DNA of 64,000 nt from JAVKSL01 sp039583695 (GTDB lineage: Bacteria > Actinomycetota > Acidimicrobiia > Acidimicrobiales > JAJPHD01): NCBI GenBank assembly GCA_039583695.1, contig JAVKSL010000004.1, positions 15,039-79,038 of the forward strand, in the 5' to 3' direction. Every line of letters begins with the position of its first letter. Position 1 is the stretch's first letter. A program made the translations under genes and the position numbers. The notes beneath the pieces were generated by a model. The model was not told where the DNA came from and made no database searches. It saw only the letters and a list, made by a program, of their open reading frames with translations. Shown piece by piece: positions 8,388 through 17,393 of the stretch.

Positions 8388-9328
8388 GTTCTGGGCCTCA
8401 GCACGCGCAGGTAGATGCCGGCGATCACCAGGGCGAGCACCACCAGGCTCACCGATATAGCCCCGCCGTAGCCGAAGTTGGTGTCGACCAGGAATGCTTG
8501 CCAGTTGAGGTACGAGAGGGTCTCGGTGCCGGTGCCCGGGCCACCACCCGTCATTATGTAGATGACGTCGAAGATCAGCAGCGCCTGGAGGGTACGGAAG
8601 ATCAGCGCGACGAGCAGGGCCGGCTTCAGCAGGGGCAAGGTCATCCGCCTGAAGGACTGCCATGCGGTGGCCCCGTCGATCGTGGCTGCCTCGTACACCT
8701 CGCCGGGTATCACCTGAAGACCCGCCAGCAAGATGATGGCGATGAACGGGACGTTCTTCCATGCGTCAGCGACAAAGATGGCGATCCAGGCTGTCCACTG
8801 CCCCGCCAGCCAGGTCGTGTGCGCCCCTGGGAGGTGAAAGACCCCGAGGAGGTAGTCGACAAAGCCAGCCCGCGGGTCGAACATGGTCTTCCACAGAGTC
8901 GCCGAGACCACTGTGGGCACCGCCCAGGGAATGAGGATGGCGACCCGCAGCAAGCCCCGTCCCCGGAATGCCTTGTTGAGCATCAGCGCCAGCCCGATGG
9001 CCACCACGGTCTCGATGACCACGGAGACCGCGGTGAACACCAGGGTTCTGACCAGCGCTCCGACAAATCCCGGGGTATTGAACAGCTCCGCGTAGTTGGA
9101 CAACCCAGCGAAGGTATGGGGCTGAGCCGCGTTGGCCAGGTTCACATTTCGGAACGAGTTGACCAGGTTGTAGACGAGGGGGAACGCGGTGACGAGGAGG
9201 AGGCAGATCACTGCTGGCGCAGCCAGCGCATAGCCGAGCCGGCGGTCCGAGCGCAGGCGGGCACGATCGGTCCCCCCCCGGGGGGCACGCCCCCCGAGTC
9301 CCCGGCGGGGGAGCGCTATATCACTCAC
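8384..9328 (-). CDS. carbohydrate ABC transporter permease (MalF/UgpA type)
   Basis: A 314-residue permease with about six helices and the EAA motif (YEAATIDGATAWQSFRRMTL) in the cytoplasmic loop facing the ATPase. The cytoplasmic N-terminus is Arg/Gly-rich (about 30 residues). The start is a GTG at 9328, 53 bases after the stop of the binding-protein gene. Its stop overlaps the start of the second permease, so translation of the two is probably coupled. Confidence 0.92.
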   Translation of the reverse strand: MSDIALPRRGLGGRAPRGGTDRARLRSDRRLGYALAAPAVICLLLVTAFPLVYNLVNSFRNVNLANAAQPHTFAGLSNYAELFNTPGFVGALVRTLVFTAVSVVIETVVAIGLALMLNKAFRGRGLLRVAILIPWAVPTVVSATLWKTMFDPRAGFVDYLLGVFHLPGAHTTWLAGQWTAWIAIFVADAWKNVPFIAIILLAGLQVIPGEVYEAATIDGATAWQSFRRMTLPLLKPALLVALIFRTLQALLIFDVIYIMTGGGPGTGTETLSYLNWQAFLVDTNFGYGGAISVSLVVLALVIAGIYLRVLRPRT

Positions 9329-9381
9329 TCTGCCCGCCCCTTGTCACCTCACACTCCCAGCAGGCCTGGATCAGCTCGGAT

Positions 9382-10659
9382 TCAGGCGCCAGCTTTGGTC
9401 ACCAGAGCCTTGATCGCCGGCGCAGCCAGCGAGAGTGCCCGAGCGGGCTTGATCTGATTGGCGAACACAGCAGACAGGGTGCTCTGGAGAGCGCTGGAAA
9501 TTTGGGGATACACCGGGCTCACTGGCCGCGGAGCGGCATCGGCCGCCAGCGCCTTGATCTCGCGGAACTGGGGATCCTGGGCGTAGAGGGCATTGGTGTA
9601 TGCCGCGGCCTTGGCCGGAGGGTCACCGCTGGCCTCCGCCCGGCTGACCATGACCGGCACGCTGGTCAGGTACTGGATCAGCTCCCACGCGGCGGAAGCG
9701 TGGCTTGTCTTGGAGTTTATGGCCAGCATCTCACCGCCCAGGGCGGAGCTCGGAGAGCCACCGGAGGCCGCTGGGAACGGGATGAAACCGATCTTCCCGT
9801 AGGCCGGTTCGCCCTTGGTCGTGGCGCTGAAGACAAAGGGGTAGTCGATGGCGAAAGCAGTGTGCCCGGAGCTGAACTCCTGTTGAACCTGCCCCTCCTC
9901 CCAGCCAGTGACCGCGGTCGGCGCGATGTGGTTTGTATACAGCGCGTCATACAGGAACGTGAGGGCTGCGACGTTGCCTGGTGAATCGAGGTTGGACGGG
10001 TCCAGCTTGCCCCCGAAAGCCCCCTCGGTGGTAAGGAACGCCGTTATGGCGCCCTCGTACTTCGCCCCCTCGAAGGCCAAGCCCTCCTTGAGGGCATGGT
10101 CGGAGCGCATGGCTGCCTGGGCGTCGGTGACCAGCTGAGCTGGTGTAGCCGGGGGGGTGGGCACCAGGTCGGTGCGGTAGAAGAGGCCCTCGGGGTTGTC
10201 GAACCAGGGGATGGCGTAGGTCGCTCCCTGGTACTGACCGGCCGCCACCTCGCCCGAGAAGAAGCTGGACAGATCTGGCTTGTAGCTGTCCAGAGGCAGG
10301 ACCCATCCAGCCTTGGCAAACGCTGCGGGGTAGGTGACATCCGACTCGAACACATCGGGGGTCGAGGACCCGGCTGCGAAGCGCTGCTCCAACTGCTGCA
10401 GGTAGGTGGTCGAGTCGGAGGACAGGACGTCGATCTTGACCGTGATGTTGGGGTGGAGCTTCTCGAAGGCATTGATCTCTGCCTGGGTGGCCCGGCCTTC
10501 CGTCCCAAGCCCGGACTCGGCAAACTCGATGGCCTGCTTGGCGCTTGCCGGGACGCCGGTGGGCTTGGTAGGTGTCGAAGTACCGCAGGCCGCGGCCAAC
10601 AGCGCAACTCCGGCCAATCCGACCACCGCCCCCCGCCCACGCTTGATGACACCAGCCAT
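9382..10659 (-). CDS. extracellular sugar-binding lipoprotein of the ABC importer
   Basis: This is the solute-binding protein of a CUT1-type importer (SBP_bac_1 family), anchored outside the membrane. The signal peptide ends in LLAAAC with Cys25 as the lipidated residue. Family features include FESDVTYPAAFAKAGWVLPL and the GEMLAINSKTSHASAAWEL region near residue 315. I chose the ATG at 10659 because a GAGAGGGGG ribosome binding site lies just upstream; a GTG at 10674 is the alternative. It is first in the transporter operon, 56 bases after the histidine kinase gene. Confidence 0.92.
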   Translation of the reverse strand: MAGVIKRGRGAVVGLAGVALLAAACGTSTPTKPTGVPASAKQAIEFAESGLGTEGRATQAEINAFEKLHPNITVKIDVLSSDSTTYLQQLEQRFAAGSSTPDVFESDVTYPAAFAKAGWVLPLDSYKPDLSSFFSGEVAAGQYQGATYAIPWFDNPEGLFYRTDLVPTPPATPAQLVTDAQAAMRSDHALKEGLAFEGAKYEGAITAFLTTEGAFGGKLDPSNLDSPGNVAALTFLYDALYTNHIAPTAVTGWEEGQVQQEFSSGHTAFAIDYPFVFSATTKGEPAYGKIGFIPFPAASGGSPSSALGGEMLAINSKTSHASAAWELIQYLTSVPVMVSRAEASGDPPAKAAAYTNALYAQDPQFREIKALAADAAPRPVSPVYPQISSALQSTLSAVFANQIKPARALSLAAPAIKALVTKAGA

Positions 10660-10715
10660 GGTTCCCCCTCTCACCTTGTCACACGGTCGTCCTAGGAACG
10701 TAGCGTCCCCCCTTC

Positions 10716-13415
10716 TTATACCACAGTTGCCGAGGGCTGAACCTCTGCAGTCAGCGGGATCACGATCGAGAAGCGCGAGCCTGAACCCGGGACGGTGTCA
10801 TAAGTGACCCGGCCACCGTGGCCCTCCGCCACTTGCTGAACCAGAGAGAGACCGAGCCCCAGGCCTCCGTAACGGCGCGTATCGGATCCATCGCCCTGCA
10901 CAAAGTCTGCGAATGCCTGAGCCGCCTCGGTCTCGGACATCCCCTTTCCCTGGTCGCTGACCGAGAGCTCGACATGACGCCCGTCCGGCGTGACGTCCAC
11001 CCGAACGATGACTTGTCCCCCCGCCGGTGAGAACTTGACGGCATTGTCGACCAGCTCGTCCAATGCCAGGGCGAGCCACCGGCGGTCCGCCAGCAGGGGC
11101 GGCAAATCGCGTGGCACCCGCCGGAGCACTCTTCGAGAGCCGGTCACCCGAGCAGACCAGCTCTGGGTGACCTCCCCCACCAGGTCCGCGGGATCAAGGA
11201 GCTCTTTGCGCAGGAATACCCGCCCAGCCCCAGCCGAGGCGAAGAACTCGAGCATCTCCACGGTTCGCAAGAGTCGCTTGGACTGGTCCAGGATCTCGCG
11301 GTGCCAGGAGGCGGCCCGCTCCGGTGAGACCTCAGCCCGCGCCAGCAGCTCCGAAAAGCCCATGATCCCTGTGAGCGGCGTCCGAAGCTCGTGGCCCACC
11401 CGCGAGAGGAACTCCGACTTCATCTGCTCCACCTGGCGCTCGGAACGCAGATCCCGGATGACGAATACAACGCCGGCATCCTGCAACCCGGTCCCCCTCA
11501 CCTCGCCAGCCGAGAGCGCTATGGGCACGGGGGACGGGCCGCTGGCGCCCCGCCGGAGGACCATGGCCTCGACGCTCCAGCGCAAACCCGGGGGCTTGCG
11601 GAGCTGCGCCGAGATGTCCCTGCCGTCCTCGTCGACCAGGACAACCACCTCGTCGACCGGCTCACCCAGCACCGTGGCGGCGTTTACGCCCAGAAGCTCT
11701 TCGGCAGCCTGGTTGAAGTCCGTGATGCGACCCGTATCGTCGACCGCCAGCAGGGCTTCCCCCATACCAGCGACCACGGCTTCCAGGCGGCCGCGCAGCG
11801 CGGCCTCGTCCTCCGCCGCCTGGCTCAGCGCCAGGGTCTTGTCGTCGATCGAGGTGGCCATCGAGTCAAAGGCCGCACCCAGCTCGCCCACCTCGTCCCC
11901 CGTGTCGACACCGGCACGAACCCCCCGCGTCCCGCCCCGGATCGCATCGGCCGCGATGGTCAAGCGCCGCAGCCCAGCACCGATCCTCTCGCCGATGGCC
12001 GAAGCCAGCAGCAATGCGAGCAGGGTCCCCCCCAAAGCGATGAGAAAGAGCGTCCGGAACAACGAGTCCTGAGACAGCTTCACCGCGTGGGTCGACGTGG
12101 ACGCGACCAGGGCCGCGACCGGGGCGCCCGCTGCATCCAGGACCGGCAAGGCGGTCACGAACTGGTCTCCGACGACCCCCTGAGCAGAGGTCCCGTAGGA
12201 TAAGGTCGGCGAAGCCAGCGATCCCACGGACGCTGGGGGCGGAAGCTGCCCCGCCGAGCCCAGGAAGCCGGCAACGCCAAGCAGCCCCAGAGCAACGGTC
12301 GGGTCAGCCTTGGTCTGGGCTGCTAGGTAAGCGTTGTTCAGGGGAGTGACCACCACCGCCACGCCGACCACTTGCATGGAAGCCCCGGGCGCCGCGCTGT
12401 GCGCCACCCGGTAGGGAGAGACGGAGATCGACACCGGTCGCCCATCTACCACCTCGACCGACGCCTCCAGCTTCCCCAGGCTGATAGCCTCGGTCACCGG
12501 GACAGACGCGGCAAGCGAGGGACCAGCAGCGGGCCCGAGCAGGTCTTTGGCGTTAGGGGAAGAGACCAGCACCTGGGGGCTCGTCAATTTGGTGGCGCCT
12601 GGACTGACCCACAGCGCAGCCGACGACGGCACGGTGGGCAGGTAATCGGACACAAGCCGGACTTCTTTGTGGATGCAAGCAGCCTGGGTCGTGGAGCAGG
12701 CGGGATGCGTTTGCAGGTACTCCTGCACCACGGCTTCAAGCAGGCGAGCCTCCTCGGGCAGGTCATTGTAGGTGAGAGCCTCAACCTGGCTGACCGCCGA
12801 TGAGGCCTGAGCGTAGAGGCTCTTGATCGCCTCGTTCTTCACCGTCGAGGAGAGCACGGCGGAGAGGGCCACCGAGAGCACCAGGACCAGGGCCAGCAAG
12901 GTGAACCCGGCGCTGGCAGCCACCCTCCCGGCTATCGACCGGCGGCTGGAGAGGACCAGAGCCGCCCCGATAGATATCGCCCCTGCCGCAAGCAGCCCGG
13001 CGGAGACGAGTGGAGCGACGGCCTGAGACCCGAGCGAAGCAGCCTGGGCGATGACCCCAACGCCCAATGCCAAGGTTGCCGCCGCCGCCGAGGTTTCGCC
13101 GGGCACTCTCTTTGCCGCTGATCCGAGGGCCGCACCTGCGCGCAACCTGCCACCGAAGACCCCTCCAAGCATGACCAGGGCCAGTCCCAGCGCTTGGACG
13201 AAGATGCCGGCAGCGAACTCTGCGGGCACCAAGAGCGCGCCGTGCAGGAAGGCCACGACGGCGATCGCCGCGAAGCCCACGGCCAGGGCCACCTCATCTC
13301 GCAACCTGCGGCCCAGGTACTGTGCGCGGAGCAGCACCAGGGCAAAGCCACCCGCCGCCACAACAAAGGTGGCAAACTGCACTGCGAAGGAGACCTGAAC
13401 AGGCGCGGCGGACAT
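10716..13415 (-). CDS. membrane sensor histidine kinase with HAMP and PAS domains
   Basis: This 899-residue kinase begins with about six membrane helices (roughly 8-190). An extracytoplasmic sensor region (about 195-450) and another helix follow, then HAMP (about 480-530), PAS (about 545-655), the dimerisation/phosphoacceptor domain with HELRTP near residue 675, and the ATPase domain. The ATPase shows DELVDNAVKFSP near 785, DQGKGMSE, and GLGLGLSLVQQVAEGHGG. All catalytic boxes look intact. The long N-terminal membrane array before the sensor domain is unusual. No response regulator gene lies nearby. It follows the YlbL protease gene by ten bases and precedes the sugar transporter, so either could be functionally linked; the signal is unknown. 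Confidence 0.92.
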   Translation of the reverse strand: MSAAPVQVSFAVQFATFVVAAGGFALVLLRAQYLGRRLRDEVALAVGFAAIAVVAFLHGALLVPAEFAAGIFVQALGLALVMLGGVFGGRLRAGAALGSAAKRVPGETSAAAATLALGVGVIAQAASLGSQAVAPLVSAGLLAAGAISIGAALVLSSRRSIAGRVAASAGFTLLALVLVLSVALSAVLSSTVKNEAIKSLYAQASSAVSQVEALTYNDLPEEARLLEAVVQEYLQTHPACSTTQAACIHKEVRLVSDYLPTVPSSAALWVSPGATKLTSPQVLVSSPNAKDLLGPAAGPSLAASVPVTEAISLGKLEASVEVVDGRPVSISVSPYRVAHSAAPGASMQVVGVAVVVTPLNNAYLAAQTKADPTVALGLLGVAGFLGSAGQLPPPASVGSLASPTLSYGTSAQGVVGDQFVTALPVLDAAGAPVAALVASTSTHAVKLSQDSLFRTLFLIALGGTLLALLLASAIGERIGAGLRRLTIAADAIRGGTRGVRAGVDTGDEVGELGAAFDSMATSIDDKTLALSQAAEDEAALRGRLEAVVAGMGEALLAVDDTGRITDFNQAAEELLGVNAATVLGEPVDEVVVLVDEDGRDISAQLRKPPGLRWSVEAMVLRRGASGPSPVPIALSAGEVRGTGLQDAGVVFVIRDLRSERQVEQMKSEFLSRVGHELRTPLTGIMGFSELLARAEVSPERAASWHREILDQSKRLLRTVEMLEFFASAGAGRVFLRKELLDPADLVGEVTQSWSARVTGSRRVLRRVPRDLPPLLADRRWLALALDELVDNAVKFSPAGGQVIVRVDVTPDGRHVELSVSDQGKGMSETEAAQAFADFVQGDGSDTRRYGGLGLGLSLVQQVAEGHGGRVTYDTVPGSGSRFSIVIPLTAEVQPSATVV

Positions 13416-13425
13416 CAGCCTGACC

Positions 13426-14583
13426 TCAAGGAGTCGCTGTCGCGGTCGGCCCGGCCGGCGATGACGGCACCGTGTGCGCCAACTTCGAGGTAGCCGACGG
13501 CACCTGGCCTCCCAATGCCTTGAGGGCCGCCAGCGCTTGGTTGAGGTTGCTCACCGCGACGACATGCAGATGGTTGCCGGCCTTGGAAAGAGCCTGGCGG
13601 TAGTTGGCCCCGGCTGGCACCAGGAACACCGTGGCTCCAGCATTGCGCACCGCGATGGTCTTCTGCGGGACCCCCCCGACGGCACCCACCCCACCGCCCA
13701 GGGCGATGGTTCCTGTGGCAGCAATGCGTTGTCCTCCCGTGAGATCACCCCCTCCCAGGTCATCTATGATTCCAAGGGTAAACGCCAGACCGGCCGACGG
13801 ACCCCCGATTCCGTCCGAGTTGATCCCCACTTGGAACGGCAGCGTGAAATAAGGTGCCGTCTCTACCCCCACACCAATGTACCCCTCAAATGCCTTGTGC
13901 GGATTGGCAGCCAGGACGACAGGCTCGGTGCCGCTGGCGCCGTCGAGGTGGCTGACCGACATCGTCACCCGCTCGCCGGGGTGTGTCGCTTGGAGCGCTG
14001 CCGCCAACCCTCGAGCGTCCGAGATCACCTTGCCGTCGATGGCAGTGATCACGTCACCCGGCTGAAGGTCCCCGAGCCTGGCGGCAGGGGTTCCGGAGAG
14101 CACCTCTGCGACCACCGCTCCGGTGTGCTCGGAAACCTTGTATCCCAGCTCACGCAGCGCCACGACCCGAGCCAGCTCGCTCGAGCTGACCATCTGAAGC
14201 GCCTCCTCCTTTGCCGCCACGGGCGGGGGAACCGACGGACCGAACAATACGGCCGCGGGATAGACGGCCGCGTTGGGATCGAGCTCGTAGATTGGCCACT
14301 GGAGCGCACTGAGCTGGAACTCATACACGTCGGTGAGCAGGATCTGGCCCTTGGAGGCAGAGCGGTGTGCGGCTGGCACGGAGATCAGCGGACCGACGGG
14401 CTGGGCTATGCCCGGTGTCAGGACGTAATCGTTCAACCTGACGGAGTTGGCGATGAAGATCCCGGCAATGGCCACGCAGCCGATCACGATGACAACGACC
14501 AGGCTCCGACTTGGTCGCCAACGCCGCGGTGATGTCACGGGCGCGGGCCTGTCTGGCAAGATGCCAGGGTGGTCAACAGCCAT
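13426..14583 (-). CDS. YlbL-type PDZ / S16 (Lon-like) membrane protease
   Basis: The protein has one N-terminal membrane helix (about residues 25-47), a PDZ domain (about 130-215; GDLQPGDVITAIDGK) and a C-terminal Lon-type S16 protease domain. The latter carries GPSAGLAF with the nucleophile Ser near residue 263 and PQKTIAV with the general-base Lys near 310. This matches the YlbL family, processing proteases of the outer membrane face found in Gram-positive bacteria. The frame is open to 14919; I use the ATG at 14583, with AGGAGG about 15 bases upstream. It is the first gene of a pair with the histidine kinase. Confidence 0.88.
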   Translation of the reverse strand: MAVDHPGILPDRPAPVTSPRRWRPSRSLVVVIVIGCVAIAGIFIANSVRLNDYVLTPGIAQPVGPLISVPAAHRSASKGQILLTDVYEFQLSALQWPIYELDPNAAVYPAAVLFGPSVPPPVAAKEEALQMVSSSELARVVALRELGYKVSEHTGAVVAEVLSGTPAARLGDLQPGDVITAIDGKVISDARGLAAALQATHPGERVTMSVSHLDGASGTEPVVLAANPHKAFEGYIGVGVETAPYFTLPFQVGINSDGIGGPSAGLAFTLGIIDDLGGGDLTGGQRIAATGTIALGGGVGAVGGVPQKTIAVRNAGATVFLVPAGANYRQALSKAGNHLHVVAVSNLNQALAALKALGGQVPSATSKLAHTVPSSPAGPTATATP

Positions 14584-14710
14584 GCATCCGGTCCCGAACC
14601 TCCTGAGTCTTGTTGTAGCATCGGGTTCGCTGTGATGACGTCGCCGTGTGCCACCGAGCCCGGACTGCTGCACGCACCATGAGCCACATGTTACGCAAAG
14701 GCCGCCCATC

Positions 14711-15103
14711 TTGACCTCGCCGAATGAAGAAGACTGGGACGTCCGCCGCACTGAGCCGGCGCGACCGGAGGACGAGCAGTGGTGGGCGGATCGGATAGCC
14801 GCCCACGCAGCCGAGCGCGAACACGCGCAACAGGGATCCGCCGACCAGCCTGGATCCGGAGGGACGCGTCCAACAGGTGTGCGCTCGGCCTGGGCTGCCC
14901 TCGGCGGGGGCCTGAGCAACGGGCAGGGCAGCGGTTACGTGCCATCTTACCAGTCTCGCCTGGGGGATCTTTCGACCCTCGGGAACGTCGATGCAGCCCG
15001 GTCTGCCTTGTTCTTGCTGATCCTGGCGGTGATCGCGGGTATCGGGGCAGCCCTGGCCTTCGTGGTGATGATGGCAATAGTGGCGGCCGCTACCGGACTG
15101 TAG
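14711..15103 (+). CDS. small protein with an acidic/polar N-terminus and a C-terminal membrane anchor
   Basis: I do not recognise the family. From the TTG at 14711 the protein has 130 residues: an Asp/Glu/Trp-rich N-terminus (NEEDWDVRR, DEQWWADRIAAHAAERE), a Gly/Ser-rich middle and a hydrophobic helix in the last 35 residues, typical of a tail-anchored protein. The frame is open back to a GTG at 14648, so the start is uncertain. It lies four bases before the HEAT-repeat gene and is divergent from the YlbL protease gene, so the 127-base gap holds both promoters. Confidence 0.62.
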   Translation: MTSPNEEDWDVRRTEPARPEDEQWWADRIAAHAAEREHAQQGSADQPGSGGTRPTGVRSAWAALGGGLSNGQGSGYVPSYQSRLGDLSTLGNVDAARSALFLLILAVIAGIGAALAFVVMMAIVAAATGL

Positions 15104-15107
15104 GCCC

Positions 15108-15722
15108 GTGACCGATCTGACCACAAGCGCCCGGCGGGCGGTCGCTCTGGCCGGTCACTGCCACGACGAAGCAACAGCCAGGACAGGGCTCACCAATCCA
15201 CTCCCTCATGTCCGGGCAAGCGCGCTCGGCGCTCTCTCACAGATGGGATCGATCAGCCAGACAGACCTGGCTGGCGGTCTGGCCGACCCCGCCGCTCCTG
15301 TGCGCCGCCGCGCCACCGAGATCGCGGCCCGCCATCGCGGCCCCGAGCTGGGTCAGATGCTGGCGGATCCCGCCCCGGAGGTTGTCGAGATGGCCGCATG
15401 GGCGCTCGGCGAACGTGGGGAAGCCGCGTGCGTGCCGGCGCTGGCCACCACTGCTCGGACCCATCCGGACCCGCTCTGTCGCGAGGCCGCCGTGGCGGCC
15501 GTCGGCGCAATCGCCGCTCAGACGGTGTGCCCCGCCGAGGGATTGGCCGCCGTCCTTGATGCCCTGGGTGCCACGGGTGCCACGGGTGACCGACCCGCAG
15601 TGAGGCGACGAGCCGTCCTCGCCCTGGCCGCGTTCGAAGGACCTGCGGTGCGCGCTGCCTTGCACGCCGCCTTGGGCGATCATGACTGGCAGGTCCGCCA
15701 GGCCGCCGAGGACCTCGTCTGA
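15108..15722 (+). CDS. HEAT-repeat protein
   Basis: This 204-residue protein is built almost wholly of short helical pairs with the HEAT/PBS-lyase pattern, for example PAPEVVEMAAWALGERGE and PAVRRRAVLALAAFEG. About six repeats can be counted. Such solenoids bind other proteins or act in phycobilin-lyase-like enzymes; no catalytic motif is visible. It starts at a GTG four bases after the tail-anchored gene and probably shares its transcript. A six-base GCCACG-type duplication lies near 15570. Function unknown. Confidence 0.85.
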   Translation: MTDLTTSARRAVALAGHCHDEATARTGLTNPLPHVRASALGALSQMGSISQTDLAGGLADPAAPVRRRATEIAARHRGPELGQMLADPAPEVVEMAAWALGERGEAACVPALATTARTHPDPLCREAAVAAVGAIAAQTVCPAEGLAAVLDALGATGATGDRPAVRRRAVLALAAFEGPAVRAALHAALGDHDWQVRQAAEDLV

Positions 15723-15752
15723 GAGGATTGACGCCCCGCGAACGGCCCCCAC

Positions 15753-16757
15753 CTACCGGGCCGCCCCCGCGAACATAGCCTTGAGGGAGTCGAAGGAATC
15801 AAGGCAGCGCCCGGCACCCAGCGCAACGCACTCCAGGGGGGCCTGGACCAGATGAACCGGCAAGTCGGCAGCTCTGGACAGCCGGATGTCGAACCCTCGG
15901 AGCAGCCCTCCCCCACCAACCAGGTGAATCCCCTGGACTATCAAGTCCTGGGACAGCTCCGGTGGCGCGTGGCCCAGGCAACGGACCACCGACTCCACAA
16001 CAGCCGCCACCGGTTCCTCGATCGCCTCGCGCACCTCTGACGGCGACAGGATCACGGTCTTGGGCAAGCCCGACATCAGGTCGCGGCCCCTCACCTCGAC
16101 CCTGACCTCGTCGTCCACCGCACAAGCTGACCCGATGGCCAGCTTGATCTCCTCCGCCGTGCGGTCGCCGATCGCAATGCCGTGGGCCCGGCGCAGGTGG
16201 ACCTGAATCGCCCCATCCAGTTCAAAGCCACCGATCCTGATCGCTTGAAGGGCGACCACCCCGCCCATCGAGATGACCGCGGTCTCGCTCGTCCCCCCGC
16301 CCACATCGACCACCATGTTGCCCAGTGGCTCCTGGATCGGCAGGCCAGCCCCGATCGCCGCGGCGAGCGGCTGCTCGAGCAGGTATACGTCCGAGGCCCC
16401 AGCTCGCTTTGCTGCCTCCTCGACAGCCCTGCGCTCGACCTCGGTGATGGCCGACGGGACACAGATCAGCACCCGTGGGCGGTTGAAACGCGACACGCCC
16501 ACCCGCTCCAGCAGAAGGCGGATCATACGCTGGGTGATCTCGAAATCGGTGATCGCACCCTTGCGCAACGGCCGCACCGCCACTATGTAGCCAGGGGTCC
16601 GCCCGATCATCTGCCAGGCATCCTGGCCCATGGCCAGGACTTCCTGGGTCCGGGTGTTGAGGGCTATCACTGTGGGCTCGTTGAGGACGATCCCCCTCCC
16701 GCGGACAAAGACCAAGGTGTTGGCGGTCCCCAGGTCGATAGCCAGGTCCCTAGCCAT
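15753..16757 (-). CDS. mreB: rod shape-determining actin-like protein MreB
   Basis: MreB polymerises under the membrane and directs lateral wall synthesis. The 334-residue protein has the family's normal length and the actin-fold ATP motifs: phosphate 1 DLGTANT near residue 8, VVDVGGGTSE near 165, and GGGGLLRGF in the adenosine motif near 285. The ATG start overlaps the moaE stop by eight bases. The usual neighbours mreC and mreD are absent, so this may be a stand-alone or second MreB/Mbl copy. Confidence 0.95.
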   Translation of the reverse strand: MARDLAIDLGTANTLVFVRGRGIVLNEPTVIALNTRTQEVLAMGQDAWQMIGRTPGYIVAVRPLRKGAITDFEITQRMIRLLLERVGVSRFNRPRVLICVPSAITEVERRAVEEAAKRAGASDVYLLEQPLAAAIGAGLPIQEPLGNMVVDVGGGTSETAVISMGGVVALQAIRIGGFELDGAIQVHLRRAHGIAIGDRTAEEIKLAIGSACAVDDEVRVEVRGRDLMSGLPKTVILSPSEVREAIEEPVAAVVESVVRCLGHAPPELSQDLIVQGIHLVGGGGLLRGFDIRLSRAADLPVHLVQAPLECVALGAGRCLDSFDSLKAMFAGAAR

Positions 16758-17196
16758 CGCTCAGCTCCCTGACCTCGCTGGCACCGGCTGCCCAGTCAGA
16801 GCCGTCGGACCAGCTCTCGCGCTTCCATATTGGCACCGTCGTCTTGAGGGTGTCGATGCACCACCGAGCCGCGTCGAAAGCTTGACCCCGATGCGGCGCC
16901 GACGCGGCCACCAGCACAGACGCCTCGCCCAGGCCCATCGAACCCAGCCGATGAAGCAGGGCTAGGCGACCCAGCTCAGGCCAGCGGCGCCGAGCCTCGG
17001 CGGCCAGAGCCGCCAGCTTGGGCACCACCTGGTCCCGATAGGCTTCGTATTCCAGGAAGGTCACCCCTTCCCGCCCTTCGGAATGATCCCGGACCGTGCC
17101 GATGAAGGTCACCACCCCGCCGCAATCTGGCCGGATCACCCAGCTCGCCGCCTCTGCCACGGGGAGCGGGCCGTCGTCGAGCCCGATCCAATCCAT
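16750..17196 (-). CDS. moaE: molybdopterin synthase large (catalytic) subunit
   Basis: MoaE, with MoaD, converts precursor Z (cPMP) to molybdopterin by inserting two sulfurs. Diagnostic motifs are FIGTVRDHSEG, LEYEAY, the RLGSMGLGEASVLVA strand, PHRGQAFDA and VPIWKRE, containing the active-site Lys. The length of about 148 residues is typical. The ATG at 17196 is preferred; a GTG at 17217 is also in frame. moaD and other cofactor genes are not in the window, but a molybdate-type importer lies 6 kb away. Confidence 0.94.
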   Translation of the reverse strand: MDWIGLDDGPLPVAEAASWVIRPDCGGVVTFIGTVRDHSEGREGVTFLEYEAYRDQVVPKLAALAAEARRRWPELGRLALLHRLGSMGLGEASVLVAASAPHRGQAFDAARWCIDTLKTTVPIWKRESWSDGSDWAAGASEVRELSDG

Positions 17197-17393
17197 CCCG
17201 CTTGGCGATTGCAGCACATGGACAGCGTAGATGTCACAGAGCCTCCTACGTCAACACTTCCCCCAACCTCCACAATTCCCCCAACATCAACAGGACCCCT
17301 GACATCAGGGTGACTTTCGGGGGGTCCCCCCTAGTGCGCCCCAACTGTGCGCGCGACGCCATCTTGGCATGTCCTGTCAGTAATGTCGGTATC

